From positions 62,001 through 126,000 of the forward strand of contig JAQTWX010000001.1 of assembly GCA_028689065.1 (NCBI GenBank): a DNA stretch of 64,000 bases, written 5' to 3'. Below, one piece after another: positions 11,481 through 21,970 of the stretch. The notes under the pieces were generated by a model, which saw only the letters and a program-made list of their open reading frames with translations, searched no databases and was not told the DNA's origin. The position numbers were made by a program, and so were the translations under genes. Source of the DNA: Candidatus Altimarinota bacterium. Lineage in GTDB: Bacteria; Patescibacteriota; Gracilibacteria; BD1-5; UBA2023. The stretch's first letter is position 1. Each line of letters starts with the position of its first letter.

Positions 11481-12617
11481 TTATTTCTTTTTCTTTGTTT
11501 CTTTCTTTCCAAGCATATCATTGACTACAATCTGAATAATAGCAGTGAACGGTATTGCAAGGAGGATTCCAGTAATACCGAAGAGGCTAGCCATAACGGT
11601 CATCATAAGAAGAATAAGAAATGGGGAAAGATTGAGAGTTTTACTCATAACCATCGGAACGAGAATATTATTCTCTGTCTGCTGGATGAGAATATAAAGA
11701 ATAAAAACAGAAGCTACCGGGATAATTCCTAACCCTGCAACAATGGCAAGAGCCGGGAGAAGTGCAAGAAATGGTCCAACATATGGAATAAATTCCATAA
11801 GTCCTGCAATGAGTGCAAGAGTAAATATTCCTTCTATTTTTATACCAAAAAATTGGAGAAAAAAGAGTCCGATAAGCGTGAGAAAAAAAATGGAAAGCCC
11901 GAGAATCAGTTGTCATCTAAGCCATGCTCTGAGAACTCAAAGAAAGGAATTTTCACGGGAACTTAGATAGGAGCTTATATTTTTTGGAAATGCTCGATAG
12001 AGAAATTCTTTAATAGAATGACGTTCTAGACTCATAAAGAAGGTGAAGATTCCAATCATAATTCCTTGAAAAATTCCTCAAGAAAGGGTTGTAATAAGAG
12101 AGGATGATCCTTGAAGCAGATTTGTTGAGAGTGATGTAGCAATTCCAGAAAATGAGGAAATATTACTTCGTACCCATTCGAAAAGCATTCCAAAATCCAC
12201 AGTTCCTATATAAGAATTCAAAAACGAAGGAAATCCAAGCGCATCAATACCACCTGAATTATAAAGTGATTCCATATGAGCAAAAGAGCTACTTATATAT
12301 GAGAATAAGAGACTGAGCTGTTGTGCAAATATAGGAATAATCGCAAAAAGAGCGACAAAGAAAAAAAGGAGAATACCTAAAAATATAAAGATAATCCCGA
12401 GCCAATCAGGAATCCGCTTCTTATTCATACTGTCGAGAAACGATGAGAAAAGAATAGTCAAAAATCCTGAAAAGAATACTATCGTAAGGACAGATGAGAG
12501 AAGAAAAAGGGTATATATACCTCCGATAAATGCAAGAAGTATGAGAATCTTCTGGCTAAAAATCTGAAGAGAAGAAGATGAATTAACTTCTACTGTAGTA
12601 AATTCTTCTTTTTTCAT
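11481..12617 (-). CDS. AI-2E family (PerM-like) membrane transporter
   Basis: The code-25 frame gives 378 residues with three TGA codons (SGGIFQG, LGVLRAW, RGQLILG). It has about eight membrane segments, and the C-terminal region shows the family hallmark EFIPYVGPFLALLPA followed by a long loop and LVPMVMSKTLNLSP. The family exports small molecules or ions; the AI-2 link is historical and not evidence of quorum sensing here. It is followed by the inverted repeat and fmt. A second AI-2E family gene is at 48900-50123. Confidence 0.9.
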
Positions 12618-12644
12618 GAAAATAAAAGTAAAAAAATAATGTTC

Positions 12645-13097
12645 TTATGTCTTGCTCTTCTTTATTCCAAATATTGAAATTCCAAGTATTAAGATAATAA
12701 TCCCCGAGCACATCAAGCAAAGAGGACAGTATGAACCAATATAGAAAGCTTCCTGATAGATATAATATCCATTAAAACATATACCTACAAGTGCCATGCC
12801 TGCAAGAATAGAAAAAGATTTTCGACAGATTCCTATGTATCCAAGAAGGGCTATGAGAAATATAACTGGATATACGAGCATTGCAAGAGCTGGGAATGGG
12901 TAACCGAAGAACTGTGCCCGTGGAGAGATAAGGACATTTGAACAGGAAAAAGTGCTATTTATATCACAAAAGGTCGAATACGAACCAGTCGACTCCGCAA
13001 GCTTGGTTTTGAGTGTATATGCCTGATTTGTGAGATATATCGCATTTCCAAATGCGATGATCGCAAGTGTCATAATGGCGATAAAAAGTTTTTTCAT
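12645..13097 (-). CDS. vitamin K epoxide reductase (VKOR) family protein
   Basis: This 150-residue membrane protein has four hydrophobic segments and the VKOR cysteines: a loop pair at C44 and C52 and the redox motif CPLC at 124-127. Bacterial VKOR reoxidises DsbA using quinone and so takes the place of DsbB. The dsbA-like gene lies 23 bases upstream on the same strand, which supports this role. No TGA is present. It is complete and of normal length for a single-domain VKOR. Confidence 0.9.
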   Translation of the reverse strand: MKKLFIAIMTLAIIAFGNAIYLTNQAYTLKTKLAESTGSYSTFCDINSTFSCSNVLISPRAQFFGYPFPALAMLVYPVIFLIALLGYIGICRKSFSILAGMALVGICFNGYYIYQEAFYIGSYCPLCLMCSGIIILILGISIFGIKKSKT

Positions 13098-13120
13098 AAT
13101 CTAGAAAATAAAAGATAGAA

Positions 13121-13726
13121 TTACATCTTCAACGCTGCTTCTATCATACCAAAAAATTCTTCCTTGGATTTGAATTTCATGATATTTCCATTGAGATAAA
13201 TAGATGGAGTTCCTACGAGCCCCATAGCCTCACCTTCTCTCTTTTCTTTCGCAATTTGATTCAGATACCACCCTTCATCAAGACTTTTTTGCATCTCCAC
13301 AGAATCAAGTCCGATTTTCTTTCCGAGAGCCACACGTTCCTCATCCGTCACTCTATCTCCTTTTTTTTGATCCTCAAGATTATACATTTCTAAACTAAAT
13401 TCCCAGTATTTTCCTTGCGAGAGAGCATAAAGTGCAGCGAGAGCATCATGTTCTGCATTCTGATGCTGGGTAAGTGGAAAATTTTTATAAGTTATAGAAA
13501 TTTTATTCGTTTTCACATATTTTTCATAAAGTTCTTCTCCGATAGTTTTCTCAAAATAAATACATGCTGGACACTCATAATCAGCAAAAATCGTAAGTTG
13601 TACTTTACTCGATGGAGCACCAAATACCGCACTCTCGATATTTTTGGAAACCTGAGGAACTACCGGAGTTGGTTCGCCACAAGAGAGAAGAAGAAATGGA
13701 AGAAGAAAAAGAAAAAGTTTTTTCAT
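13121..13726 (-). CDS. DsbA-like thiol-disulfide oxidoreductase lipoprotein
   Basis: The protein has 201 residues. A lipoprotein signal ends LLLSC (Cys16). The thioredoxin-fold active site is CPAC (52-55) in ADYECPACIYFE, and the cis-Pro loop is GTPSIYL near residue 178. It should make disulfides in exported proteins and pass electrons to the VKOR protein encoded next, 23 bases on. The Cys-bearing secreted proteins in this window are possible substrates (inference). It is divergent from sodB across 154 bases that must hold both promoters. Confidence 0.9.
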   Translation of the reverse strand: MKKLFLFLLPFLLLSCGEPTPVVPQVSKNIESAVFGAPSSKVQLTIFADYECPACIYFEKTIGEELYEKYVKTNKISITYKNFPLTQHQNAEHDALAALYALSQGKYWEFSLEMYNLEDQKKGDRVTDEERVALGKKIGLDSVEMQKSLDEGWYLNQIAKEKREGEAMGLVGTPSIYLNGNIMKFKSKEEFFGMIEAALKM

Positions 13727-13880
13727 AAAAAATAATGTAAAAGAAAATGCACTAGAAAAGTCTAGAGAAATATACCGATAATGGAGAGATTTGCAAAATA
13801 TTCGACTAAAATTACGTAATTCTTTGCTTTCTTTAGAAAAATAATTAAAATACTCCTTCTATTTTATCACTTCAAATCCT

Positions 13881-14468
13881 ATGATTCATACACTTCCAAA
13901 ACTTCCCTATGCTCTTGATGCACTTTCACCATATCTCTCTCAGGAAACACTTGAATACCACTATGGAAAACACCACAAAACCTATGTGGATAATCTCAAC
14001 AATCTCATTCCAGGAACAGAATTTGAGACTCTATCCCTTGAAGAAATTATTACAACAGCACCAACAGGACCGATTTTTAATAATGCGGCTCAGATTTGGA
14101 ATCATACATTCTACTGGGAAAGCCTCACTCCAAATGGTAGTTCTATAGAATGAACCAATATCAAAGAGCTTATTCTTGAAAAATGGGAGAACTTCGAGAC
14201 ATTTCAGAAAGCCTTTAATGATGTAGCTCTGAAAACTTTCGGTTCTGGATGGGCTTGGCTCGTGAAAAAACCGGATGGTTCACTCGATATAATTTCGACT
14301 TCCAATGCAACAACCCCTCTTACAACAGATAATACTGCACTTCTTACTTGTGATGTTTGGGAACATGCCTACTATATTGACTATCGAAATGCCCGTGCAA
14401 AATACCTCGAGAATTTCTGGAATATTGTGAATTGGGAAAAAATAGAAAAGAGATATACTGAAGAATAA
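13881..14468 (+). CDS. sodB: superoxide dismutase, Fe-type
   Basis: This enzyme disproportionates superoxide. There are 195 residues with one TGA (SIEGTNIK). Metal ligands are visible as H27 (EYHYGKHH), H75 (IWNHTFYW), D158 and H162 (CDVWEHAYY). The AAQIWNH sequence, with Gln before the His ligand, is the pattern of iron enzymes rather than manganese ones, but cambialistic use cannot be excluded. It is a single gene followed by a terminator. It suggests exposure to oxygen. Confidence 0.93.
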
Positions 14469-14474
14469 ACATTA

Positions 14475-14502
14475 AAAAAGAGGTCATAACGACCTCTTTT
14501 TT
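14475..14502. terminator. terminator between sodB and csp
   Basis: Stem AAAAAGAGGTC / GACCTCTTTTT with a 5-base loop, followed by T's. It lies between convergent genes and can serve both. Confidence 0.85.
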
Positions 14503-14519
14503 TGATTTTCAAAAGAAAA

Positions 14520-14726
14520 TTAGATAGCTTGAACTTCAACAGCCATAGGACCTTTTTGTCCATCCTGAACTTCGAAAGAAACTTCCATTCCTTCAGAAAG
14601 AGCATTGAATCCGTCAACCTTATCTACACATCCAGAGAAGTGAAAGAAAAGATCTTTGTTTCCATCAGCTGGAGTAATGAAACCAAAACCTTGCTGATCC
14701 TTCTTTACTTTAATAATACCATTCAT
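14520..14726 (-). CDS. csp: cold-shock domain protein
   Basis: This is a 68-residue CSD protein that binds single-stranded RNA or DNA. The RNA-binding motifs GFGFITP and LFFHFS are present. The start MNGIIKVKKDQQ at 14726 fits the family; a longer frame from 14783 adds 19 unlikely residues. It is convergent with sodB. Confidence 0.93.
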   Translation of the reverse strand: MNGIIKVKKDQQGFGFITPADGNKDLFFHFSGCVDKVDGFNALSEGMEVSFEVQDGQKGPMAVEVQAI

Positions 14727-14840
14727 AATATAATGAATAAAAAAATATAAATACCATGTAATAAGAAAACTTCCTTCATACACTTGGATGGTATTGTATG
14801 GTAAAAAATAAGAAATGCAAAAGAAATTATAAAAAAGAAA

Positions 14841-15173
14841 TTATTCTGGAAAATACGGTTGTCCATATACTCACTGAGGAAGTCATAAAACAGATATATA
14901 CTCGCGAGAATCATCGCCTCTCATAACACGTAAAACGGCTCATTGCACAGAAGATATAAGTTTAAGATCTATTCTTACTCTTTCGTTATCAGGAGAAATG
15001 GAAATCATATCTCTATTACCAGTTAATTCAATTTTTGATTTAAATCGATTTATAATTCATTCAAGTCTTCTCATATCAACCAATTCGAGAGGAATTGGAG
15101 AATTTCATAGTTCAGAAATAGTAGCAATTTCACAAAGAAAATCTTTTTGTTTTGAAGAAAAAGAAATATTCAT
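14841..15173 (-). CDS. unknown 110-residue protein visible only in code 25
   Basis: The frame from ATG at 15173 to TAA at 14841 holds five TGA codons and gives a plausible soluble protein (MNISFSSKQKDFLCEIA start, VRIDLKLISSVQGAVLRVM, and a QPYFPE end). The middle has alternating charged and hydrophobic residues. I recognise no family. It lies between csp and murC on the same strand as both, 61 bases after murC. Its reality rests on frame length and good glycine placement. Confidence 0.6.
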
Positions 15174-15234
15174 ACTAAACAATATTAAAAAATAATGCAT
15201 AATATATAATCAATTTCTTTAAATTTGCAAAAAA

Positions 15235-16596
15235 TTAATAAATTTCTTCTCTCAATACATCAATATCACCAGCTCCAAGAAGAAGAATAATGCTTGAATC
15301 TGGATTTTCTGCATCAAATTTTCTGAGAAATTCTCCAGTATTTTTGAGACCATTTCCATTTTGAACAAATGGATAATGAACACTGAGAGTATCAACGAGT
15401 CGTTCTATTGTCATATATTGAACATCCTCCTCGCTATCCCGAGAGAAATAAATATCTGGAATAATAAGTTTATCTGCGGAATCAAAAGCAGTTGTAAATC
15501 CCTCTAAAAGCTCTCGAGTACGCGAGTATTGATGCGGCTGAAAAGCAACGAAGAGAGTTTTGTTTGGATATTTTGTTTTTATAGCCTCAAGAGTAAGTCG
15601 TATCTCTGTTGGATGGTGTCCATAATCAGACATGAGAATATTCCCATGTTCCGTTGTACGAATAATCTCAGAGCGTCGCCAGCACCCAGTATAGGATTCA
15701 AGTTTTTGAACAATATATTTATCATCGAGTTCGAGAATTTTCCCGACTGTGAAAGCTAACTTTGCATCGAAGAGAAGATGATTCCCCGGAACTTGAAGAT
15801 TCATATTGGGAAATGGAGAAAATTTTCCATCTTCATCATACCATCCCATATGACTTATAGAGATTGGTTTCGCAGATGTTTGAGAGAAATCGAGTTTCTG
15901 AGCATTTATATCATCCATATCATATACCACATATCCGCTCGTCTGATTGATGAGGGACTGGAAAGCAGAAATATAATCCTCCAGGTCACGATAATAATCC
16001 AAATGATCGAGGTCAATATTGGTAATGACAGTAATATACGGACGGTACGCGAGAAAAGCTCGTTTATATTCGCATGCCTCGATAGTAAAATATTCACTCT
16101 GTTCGATGTGTATATTTGAATTTCCAAGTCCAGGGACCTGTGTCCCCACAAGTACGGAATTACCAACCGTAGAACCTACAAGTATAACTCCTGTCATAGC
16201 AGTCGTTGTGGACTTTCCATGACTTCCAGTAATAGCAATGCACTTTTTTATATTTACCATCTCTGCAAGTGCATCTGGATAGGAAATAAGAGTAATTCCC
16301 TTTTCCTTTCCTGTGATCATTTCAATATTATTTCTATATCCTTCCTCAAGAGTATTTGCTGTACCAAGAACCGCCTTCGTATAGATAATACGATCCGTAT
16401 CAGGTGAAATATTTTCTGCTCGATGTCCGATAAAAATATCCATCCCTTCTTTTCGAAGTGTATGAATCAATTCAGAATCAGTATCAGTAGAACCAGAAAT
16501 ACTGTACCCGAGCTGTTTATAGTACCGCGCAATCGCAGAAAGTCCGATTCCTCCGATACCGATAAAGTGGTAGTGTTTTTGGGGCATAAAATACAA
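15235..16596 (-). CDS. murC: UDP-N-acetylmuramate--L-alanine ligase
   Basis: MurC adds L-Ala to UDP-MurNAc in peptidoglycan synthesis. The 453-residue protein has the N-terminal GIGGIGLSAIA nucleotide loop, the ATP loop TGSHGKSTTT near residue 122, DLDHLDYY and the C-terminal SDYGHHPTEI motif. No TGA is used. A second ATG three codons in (MPQKHYHFIG) could be the true start. Its presence argues that the cell builds or at least modifies its own wall. Confidence 0.95.
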   Translation of the reverse strand: MYFMPQKHYHFIGIGGIGLSAIARYYKQLGYSISGSTDTDSELIHTLRKEGMDIFIGHRAENISPDTDRIIYTKAVLGTANTLEEGYRNNIEMITGKEKGITLISYPDALAEMVNIKKCIAITGSHGKSTTTAMTGVILVGSTVGNSVLVGTQVPGLGNSNIHIEQSEYFTIEACEYKRAFLAYRPYITVITNIDLDHLDYYRDLEDYISAFQSLINQTSGYVVYDMDDINAQKLDFSQTSAKPISISHMGWYDEDGKFSPFPNMNLQVPGNHLLFDAKLAFTVGKILELDDKYIVQKLESYTGCWRRSEIIRTTEHGNILMSDYGHHPTEIRLTLEAIKTKYPNKTLFVAFQPHQYSRTRELLEGFTTAFDSADKLIIPDIYFSRDSEEDVQYMTIERLVDTLSVHYPFVQNGNGLKNTGEFLRKFDAENPDSSIILLLGAGDIDVLREEIY

Positions 16597-16744
16597 TTAA
16601 TTGAATCAAGTTGAAAAATATTAAAAGATAGTCTATTCAAAGAGTTGAAAAATACAAAAAAACTTTAAAAATGCCTATCTTTAAATCTTTGACAAAACGT
16701 ATATTTTGAGTATATTCTCACTATAATAATTATATTCCATCCTT

Positions 16745-18313
16745 ATGAAAGATATTGTATGCGATAGCGATAATAATGAAGAGTCAATACTGTCGCATTC
16801 TCATGTTGAAGATGTAAAATCAAGTACAGTTTCACTTCAGAGACGCATATCTTGGAAAGTCTCCTCAAATATTAACCGTTGAATATATCAAACTACCCCT
16901 TCTGATTCTCATTGGCTCGGTAATTTTTCGAACCTTACTTTTGCCAATATCGAACAGCTTCAATATTGGTACCGCAATGAAGGTGAACAGGTTGTAAAAA
17001 ACATTATTACATCGGGATATTCAAAAAAAGCATGGCAAGATTACACTCTAAATTTTAATTTACATAAAAGTAAGGAGTATGGATTTCTCCTTCCTTCAAC
17101 TATAGAAACGATTATTCGTACTTTCTGAGTGGAACATTTTAATAAATTTAATTTTCTCGGGCTTCTCTCTGGAAAGCTCAAACCAGAAGACATTTCATCT
17201 GAAACCAACAGAGAAAGATGGAATAAGAAATATATGGCAAAAGCAGAAAATTTACGGGATTGGTACGATAATAAATGAGGGGATCTTATAGTAAAAAAAT
17301 GTCTCGAATCCAGTGATTATATCGGAGCATGGAGAGAATATGCTACAACCTTTAATACTGAAACTTGTATAGAAGTTGGATATACACTTCCAATCACTAT
17401 AAATAGTCTTGTATTTGCTTTTGGAGTGAAAAAAGTAAACAAAATGTCTTTTTTTGGTCTTCTTTCATGAAAGATGACAAAGGAAGATTTTGAAACAACT
17501 ATCCAAAATGGAGTAACAAAACTTACTCCTCTCTATTCTGCAACACGAGAAATTCTACAAGAATGGTATAAAAAAGAGGGATATATTTTTATACAAACCA
17601 TCCTCTCCTCTCCATGATATGAATCGGCATGGAAAAATTATGCAACAAATTTTAATAAAGAGCAATTCCTTACAGAATGATATCGTCTTCAGGAAACGAT
17701 TTGATGAGTTATTCGAGTATTTTTCCCAAATGCAACAAAATATAATAAAGAGGTTTTTTTAGCGTGTTTCACAACAGATATAAGTCTCCCTCTTGAGAAG
17801 AAGAAAAGAAAAAAGAAACATCCAAATGCAAAAAAAGTATATCCAATATTGTTCCCCATCCAAGAATCAGTAAAACCAGAACAAAAAGCAACTCTGACAA
17901 AAAGTACGAAAAAAGTTCAGAAATCATGAGAAAATAAAATTAAAAATGAAAATATTACACCAAATCAAATCGTATTTATCAATAACCGATTCCCTTCTCT
18001 TTTAGAAATTCCCAGAAAATACCTCGGACCTTTTCATCTTTTTATAAGAAAAATAGAGCGTTTTCTTAATGAACAAGAAGGAATAAAATATACTCTCTCG
18101 GAAAAAGAAATATGACTAGAGATTCTCGACACAGAAAAATTTGCCTGTGGAAAGATACTCATAAAAGAAAAAACTCTTTGAGTATATGAAGCACTTATTC
18201 TACAATGTCTTGATGAAACTCTTGAATTATGGGAAGATTCTGTCAATAAAAGGATTCGAGCCAATATTGCTGACCCTAGTGTTCATTTTATTATAGAAAA
18301 AAGACATGTATAA
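16745..18313 (+). CDS. unknown 522-residue protein with three tandem repeats
   Basis: This frame is visible only in code 25, with eleven TGA codons. Three repeats of about 95-110 residues cover roughly residues 70-350. Each has a WY..(G) element, an AW..Y...FN element, then GY.LP.TI and, in the first two, FLGLLSGK-like ends. A Lys-rich linker (EKKKRKKKHPNAKK) leads to a C-terminal helical region of about 120 residues. No signal peptide or membrane segment is seen, so it is probably cytoplasmic. No family is recognised; the repeats look helical and could bind nucleic acid or protein. It is flanked by a strong terminator. Confidence 0.75.
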
Positions 18314-18350
18314 AAAACTCCAGGAAAATTTCCTGGAGTTTTTTATACAT
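18306..18350. terminator. long bidirectional terminator
   Basis: A perfect 22-bp inverted repeat (arms centred on ACTCCAGGAAA / TTTCCTGGAGT with a 1-base centre) overlaps the stop of the repeat protein and separates it from convergent ftsX. Confidence 0.88.
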
Positions 18351-18357
18351 GAGATTT

Positions 18358-19275
18358 TTACGAAAGATTTTCTTTTCCAATAAACCGATGGGATGACAAA
18401 AATCCCGAAAAAAGTCCAACTAAGAGAACTACTCCCAGTTCTATGAAAAATATCTGCCCATAAAGATCAAAGAAGCGATCTATGAAAACTGGAAAATCCG
18501 TAATGAGCGAGAAATTTATATTTCTTACAAGTAAGGAAAATACAGAAGTTCCTATAATATAGGCAAAACCAGTGTAAAGCAATCCCTGAATAGCAAACGG
18601 TCCGTAAATAAAGAGATTCTCTCCTCCGACAAGTCGAATAATTTTAATCTCATCTCGGTAGAAGAACACGAAGTTTCCGATGCTATTATAGATGATAATG
18701 AACACAGCAAATATAAAGAATCCGATAATCGAGTAGATACCATACTGAACGGATAAAAGGATATTTATAAGCCCCTGAATACGTTCATATTGTGCATGAT
18801 AATCCGTCAAAGATTTCTTGGAACGTTCTTCATCGTACTGGATAATCCCGGTATATCGCTTGACAACCGCATCAATATTCGGGTATTCCCCAAGAGGAAT
18901 ATTTTTAATAACTATAGATGAAGGAAGGGGATTTTCTGTATCTCATTCTATAACACGAGAAAGTTCAGGATCTCGTTTCTTCAGAACCTCGAACGCCTCC
19001 TCACGAGAGATATATTGAACCTGTACATTCGAACTTGCTTGCTTGAGAGCTGATATACACTCGATAACCTCTGAATTATCTGCATCATATCCTGATTTCA
19101 GATTGAGTGATATACTCATTCGATCATTAATATTCGAAGTAATCGAAGAAGTTACATACTCGATAAAAAAGAGTACGTTGATAAAAAATACGAGGAGGGA
19201 AATAACCAAGATCGACGAAAACGATAGAAATGGATTTCGAATCGTATTCTTGAGAGCGTATTTGAGTATGCGCAC
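18358..19275 (-). CDS. ftsX: cell-division protein FtsX
   Basis: FtsX is the membrane part of the FtsEX complex that controls wall hydrolases at division. The 305-residue frame has one TGA (RVIEGDTENP). It shows the N-terminal segment (SFSSILVISLLVFFINVLFF), an extracytoplasmic domain of about 120 residues and three C-terminal membrane segments. FtsE is not beside it. It ends in the shared terminator with the repeat protein. Confidence 0.9.
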
Positions 19276-19585
19276 GAAATAATGAAAATGAAGAATTAAG
19301 AATTCATAATGAATATATGAAAAATTTTAGGAAAAGCAACCTCCTGGAATAGAAAATACATAAGTTTTTCATCTCAAAAATGATGATTTCCCAAAATGGG
19401 GTTTTTAGGGGTGAAACTGCCCGAGACCGATGATATACAGATAGAAAAGCTGCTACCCGACGAGTTTTTCACCCCTAAAAGCTTTTGGTACTTTTGACTA
19501 CAAAAGTATAAAGAAATAATTTATCAAGGGATTAACCACACAAGGGGGAGCTATAGCTTCCACTTAGGTCGGAATGACAATACAA
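19276..19585. other. 310-bp intergenic stretch with a strong inverted repeat
   Basis: No gene was found in either strand with code 25. The arms TTTTTAGGGGTGAAA (near 19403-19417) and TTTCACCCCTAAAA (near 19469-19482) pair across a GC-richer 50-base loop. It is followed by TTTGGTACTTTTG-like text and a CCACTTAGGTCGGAATGAC stretch before nth. It may be a structured RNA or a decayed repeat. Confidence 0.4.
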
Positions 19586-20233
19586 TTATTCTTCGCCCTT
19601 AAACATTTTCTCTCCATAATCACACATTTCCCGAATCGGACAACTCTCACATTTTGGTTTGCGTGCCATACAATGATACCGACCAAAAAGTACAAGTGGA
19701 TGATGAATAATGAGTTTTTGTTCATGAGTGAGCTTCTTTTCGAGAACCCTATCCGTTTCTTCTGGAGTTTTTGTCTTCACAATTCCGATTCGATTCATTA
19801 CTCGGTGTACATGCGTATCTACTCCAACATACGGTGCATCATAGAGCACTGCGAGCACCACTTTTGCAGTCTTCACTCCCACTCCCGGGAGCGACTGGAT
19901 TTTCTTTAAATCATTCGGGATTATTCCACCGAATTCATGAACAAGCTTCTCACCCGATTGTCGGATGAATTTCGCCTTGTTTTTGTAGAAATTCACCGAA
20001 GACACGAACCTTTCCACCTCTGCAAGCGAAAGATTCCCGATATCCTCAGGTTCACGAACGAGAGTAAAAAGAGGAGGAGTGGTTTTATTCACCTGTTTGT
20101 CGGTCGTCTGAGCCGAGAGAATCACTGCGATGAGAAACTGAAAAGGTGTCTCGTAGTCGAGCTCCGTACGGATATCCGGGTACATCCGGGCAATTTCGGT
20201 GAGTATGTGGGAGATTTGGGATTTGGTTTTCAT
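19586..20233 (-). CDS. nth: endonuclease III
   Basis: This is a base-excision repair glycosylase and AP lyase for oxidised pyrimidines, 215 residues long. The helix-hairpin-helix LPGVGVKTAK carries the catalytic Lys121, and VGVDTHVHRV carries Asp139. The C-terminal 4Fe-4S cluster cysteines (C-x6-C-x2-C-x5-C: CMARKPKCESCPIREMC) are all present. No TGA is used. Confidence 0.96.
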   Translation of the reverse strand: MKTKSQISHILTEIARMYPDIRTELDYETPFQFLIAVILSAQTTDKQVNKTTPPLFTLVREPEDIGNLSLAEVERFVSSVNFYKNKAKFIRQSGEKLVHEFGGIIPNDLKKIQSLPGVGVKTAKVVLAVLYDAPYVGVDTHVHRVMNRIGIVKTKTPEETDRVLEKKLTHEQKLIIHHPLVLFGRYHCMARKPKCESCPIREMCDYGEKMFKGEE

Positions 20234-20392
20234 GGAGAGAAATACTTATAAGATTGGAAGGATTATAAGAAAGAGAGGAATTTCGGCAAATAAAAAGAGA
20301 CCGTAATTTTAAAAGACTTTCTAGAAAATTTTGGAAAATAAGAAAGATGCGTATAGTTATATTAATTTAACTATAATGATAATTTTAAATAT

Positions 20393-20764
20393 ATGGAACA
20401 AGAAATAGATGTATTTTATAATAGATATTGAAAACCAATTTTACGACTACTAAATGATTGACGATTAGTTTGATTTAATGGGCATAATTATTATTTTATT
20501 GATAATGATGCGGTTTACAATTACCAATGACAACAAGTATGATGGATATGAGGATGACTAATTCGAGATTTAAGCGGTAATGTTTTTGTTTTTTGAGAAA
20601 GAGTCACCGATAATGTAAAACCTTTCTTGCCATTTAAACAATTCAAACCATTTGCTTCTTTTGTGCAATTTCCACCATATAAACCATATTTACCATATAA
20701 AAAGTTAAAACCACTTCCTAGCTTTTCTTGGTCTAATTATAAATTAACTCAGGATGATGAATAA
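20393..20764 (+). CDS. 4-fold beta-flower-like protein, UGA-rich
   Basis: The 123-residue frame exists only in code 25: eight of its eleven glycines are TGA. Repeated short units such as GRLVGFNGHNYYFI, YNYQGQQVGW and DLSGNVFVFG, a Lys/Pro/Phe-rich tail and an SFSWSNY end match what I know of small 'beta-flower' proteins. The function of that family is not known to me. The stop overlaps the start of the next gene (ATG..ATGAATAA), so the two are translationally coupled. Confidence 0.7.
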
Positions 20765-21155
20765 TACAAATAAATTTAATCTTACAGAAAAGGATTTAGT
20801 ATCACCTTGAGTGGTTAAGATGACTCATAATTCCAATATAGAACTTATTGAAGAAAATACTACATTAAAGAAATCTTTAGAAACAATACAAAACTGATTT
20901 AATACATTGCGAATAAAATTCAATAAGTTGGAATCCGATAATAAAATATTAAAAATTGAGTACGAGAATTTTAAAAACAATACTAGGTACGATATTTTAT
21001 TGGAGATAGGACAATTTATCCTTACTATTTTTATAGCCATCTTTACAAATTTAGTAACGTCACATACGGAAAGTGTCTGATATTGGCTTGCTATAGTTTT
21101 TTTATCTATAGCATATATCTTTATTGCTTTCTATAAGAATCTAAAAAATAAATAA
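20754..21155 (+). CDS. coiled-coil protein with two C-terminal membrane segments
   Basis: The frame starts at tandem ATG codons (20754 and 20757) inside the end of the beta-flower gene and gives 133 residues with three TGA codons. Residues about 25-70 form a coiled coil (ELIEENTTLKKSLETIQ). Two hydrophobic segments follow (GQFILTIFIAIFTNLV and WLAIVFLSIAYIFIAF), separated by a short loop. No family is recognised. The overlap with the beta-flower gene suggests a two-protein unit at the membrane. Confidence 0.7.
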
Positions 21156-21166
21156 ATTATATTCCC

Positions 21167-21970
21167 ATGCTCTTCGACACTCACACTCACACCTATTTCT
21201 CCGAACTCGCCGACCGTCAGGACGAGGTTGTTGCAAGCATGCAAGCAAATAATATCCGCTACGCAACCCAGATTGGGTGCGATATAGAGACGAGCAAACA
21301 GGCGATAGAACTCGCGAGAAAATATGAACTATTCTATGCGACGATTGGATACCATCCGACCGAGGGACAAGTTCTCATTCGAGAAAATATACCAAATGTA
21401 GTGCGAGAACTTGAGGAACTCCTCCTCGCCAACCGAAAATATATCGTCGCTATCGGTGAGATTGGGTTCGATTATTATCACCTGGAAGCAGGAAAAGAAT
21501 CAGAACAAAAAGAAACTCAGAAAATTCTCTTCTTTGCCATGACTGAACTCGCTCAGAAATATAATCTCCCAGTGGTTGTCCATACTCGGGACGCTCGGGA
21601 GGATACACTCCGATATTTGGAAGAATCTGGAATCCGAAAAGCGATTATCCACTGTTTCTCGGAAGACTATACGTTTGCACAGGAACTCATGGAGTACTCT
21701 GATGAGATATACTTCAGCTTCTCGGGGATTGTCACCTACAAGAAATCTCTCGCCGTTCAAGAAGCCGCGAGATTGCTCCCGCTCAGCAAAATACTCATAG
21801 AAACCGATGCACCGTTTCTCTCTCCTCAAGCGGTTCGTGGAACTATCAATGAGCCAGCAAATGTCCAGTATATTCTCGATGCTATAAAAAATCTCCGAAC
21901 CGAAAGTAGTACAGAGATTGAAAAAATGATTTATGAGAATAGCTTGAGAATATACAAAATATCAAATTAA
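21167..21970 (+). CDS. tatD: TatD family metal-dependent hydrolase/DNase
   Basis: The 267-residue TIM-barrel protein has the metal ligands in order: HTHTYF (H6, H8), IGEIGFDYY, VVHTRDA, IHCFSED and ETDAPFLSP. The family includes 3'-5' DNases of DNA repair and decay. No TGA is used, and the base composition is more GC-rich than the beta-flower pair upstream. Its TAA overlaps the end of the convergent gene at 21967. Confidence 0.92.
   Translation: MLFDTHTHTYFSELADRQDEVVASMQANNIRYATQIGCDIETSKQAIELARKYELFYATIGYHPTEGQVLIRENIPNVVRELEELLLANRKYIVAIGEIGFDYYHLEAGKESEQKETQKILFFAMTELAQKYNLPVVVHTRDAREDTLRYLEESGIRKAIIHCFSEDYTFAQELMEYSDEIYFSFSGIVTYKKSLAVQEAARLLPLSKILIETDAPFLSPQAVRGTINEPANVQYILDAIKNLRTESSTEIEKMIYENSLRIYKISN

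Noticed and set aside
11481-12617. Quorum sensing from the AI-2E family name
   Set aside because: The family name is historical; no LuxS or AI-2 receptor is present, and two copies point to general transport.
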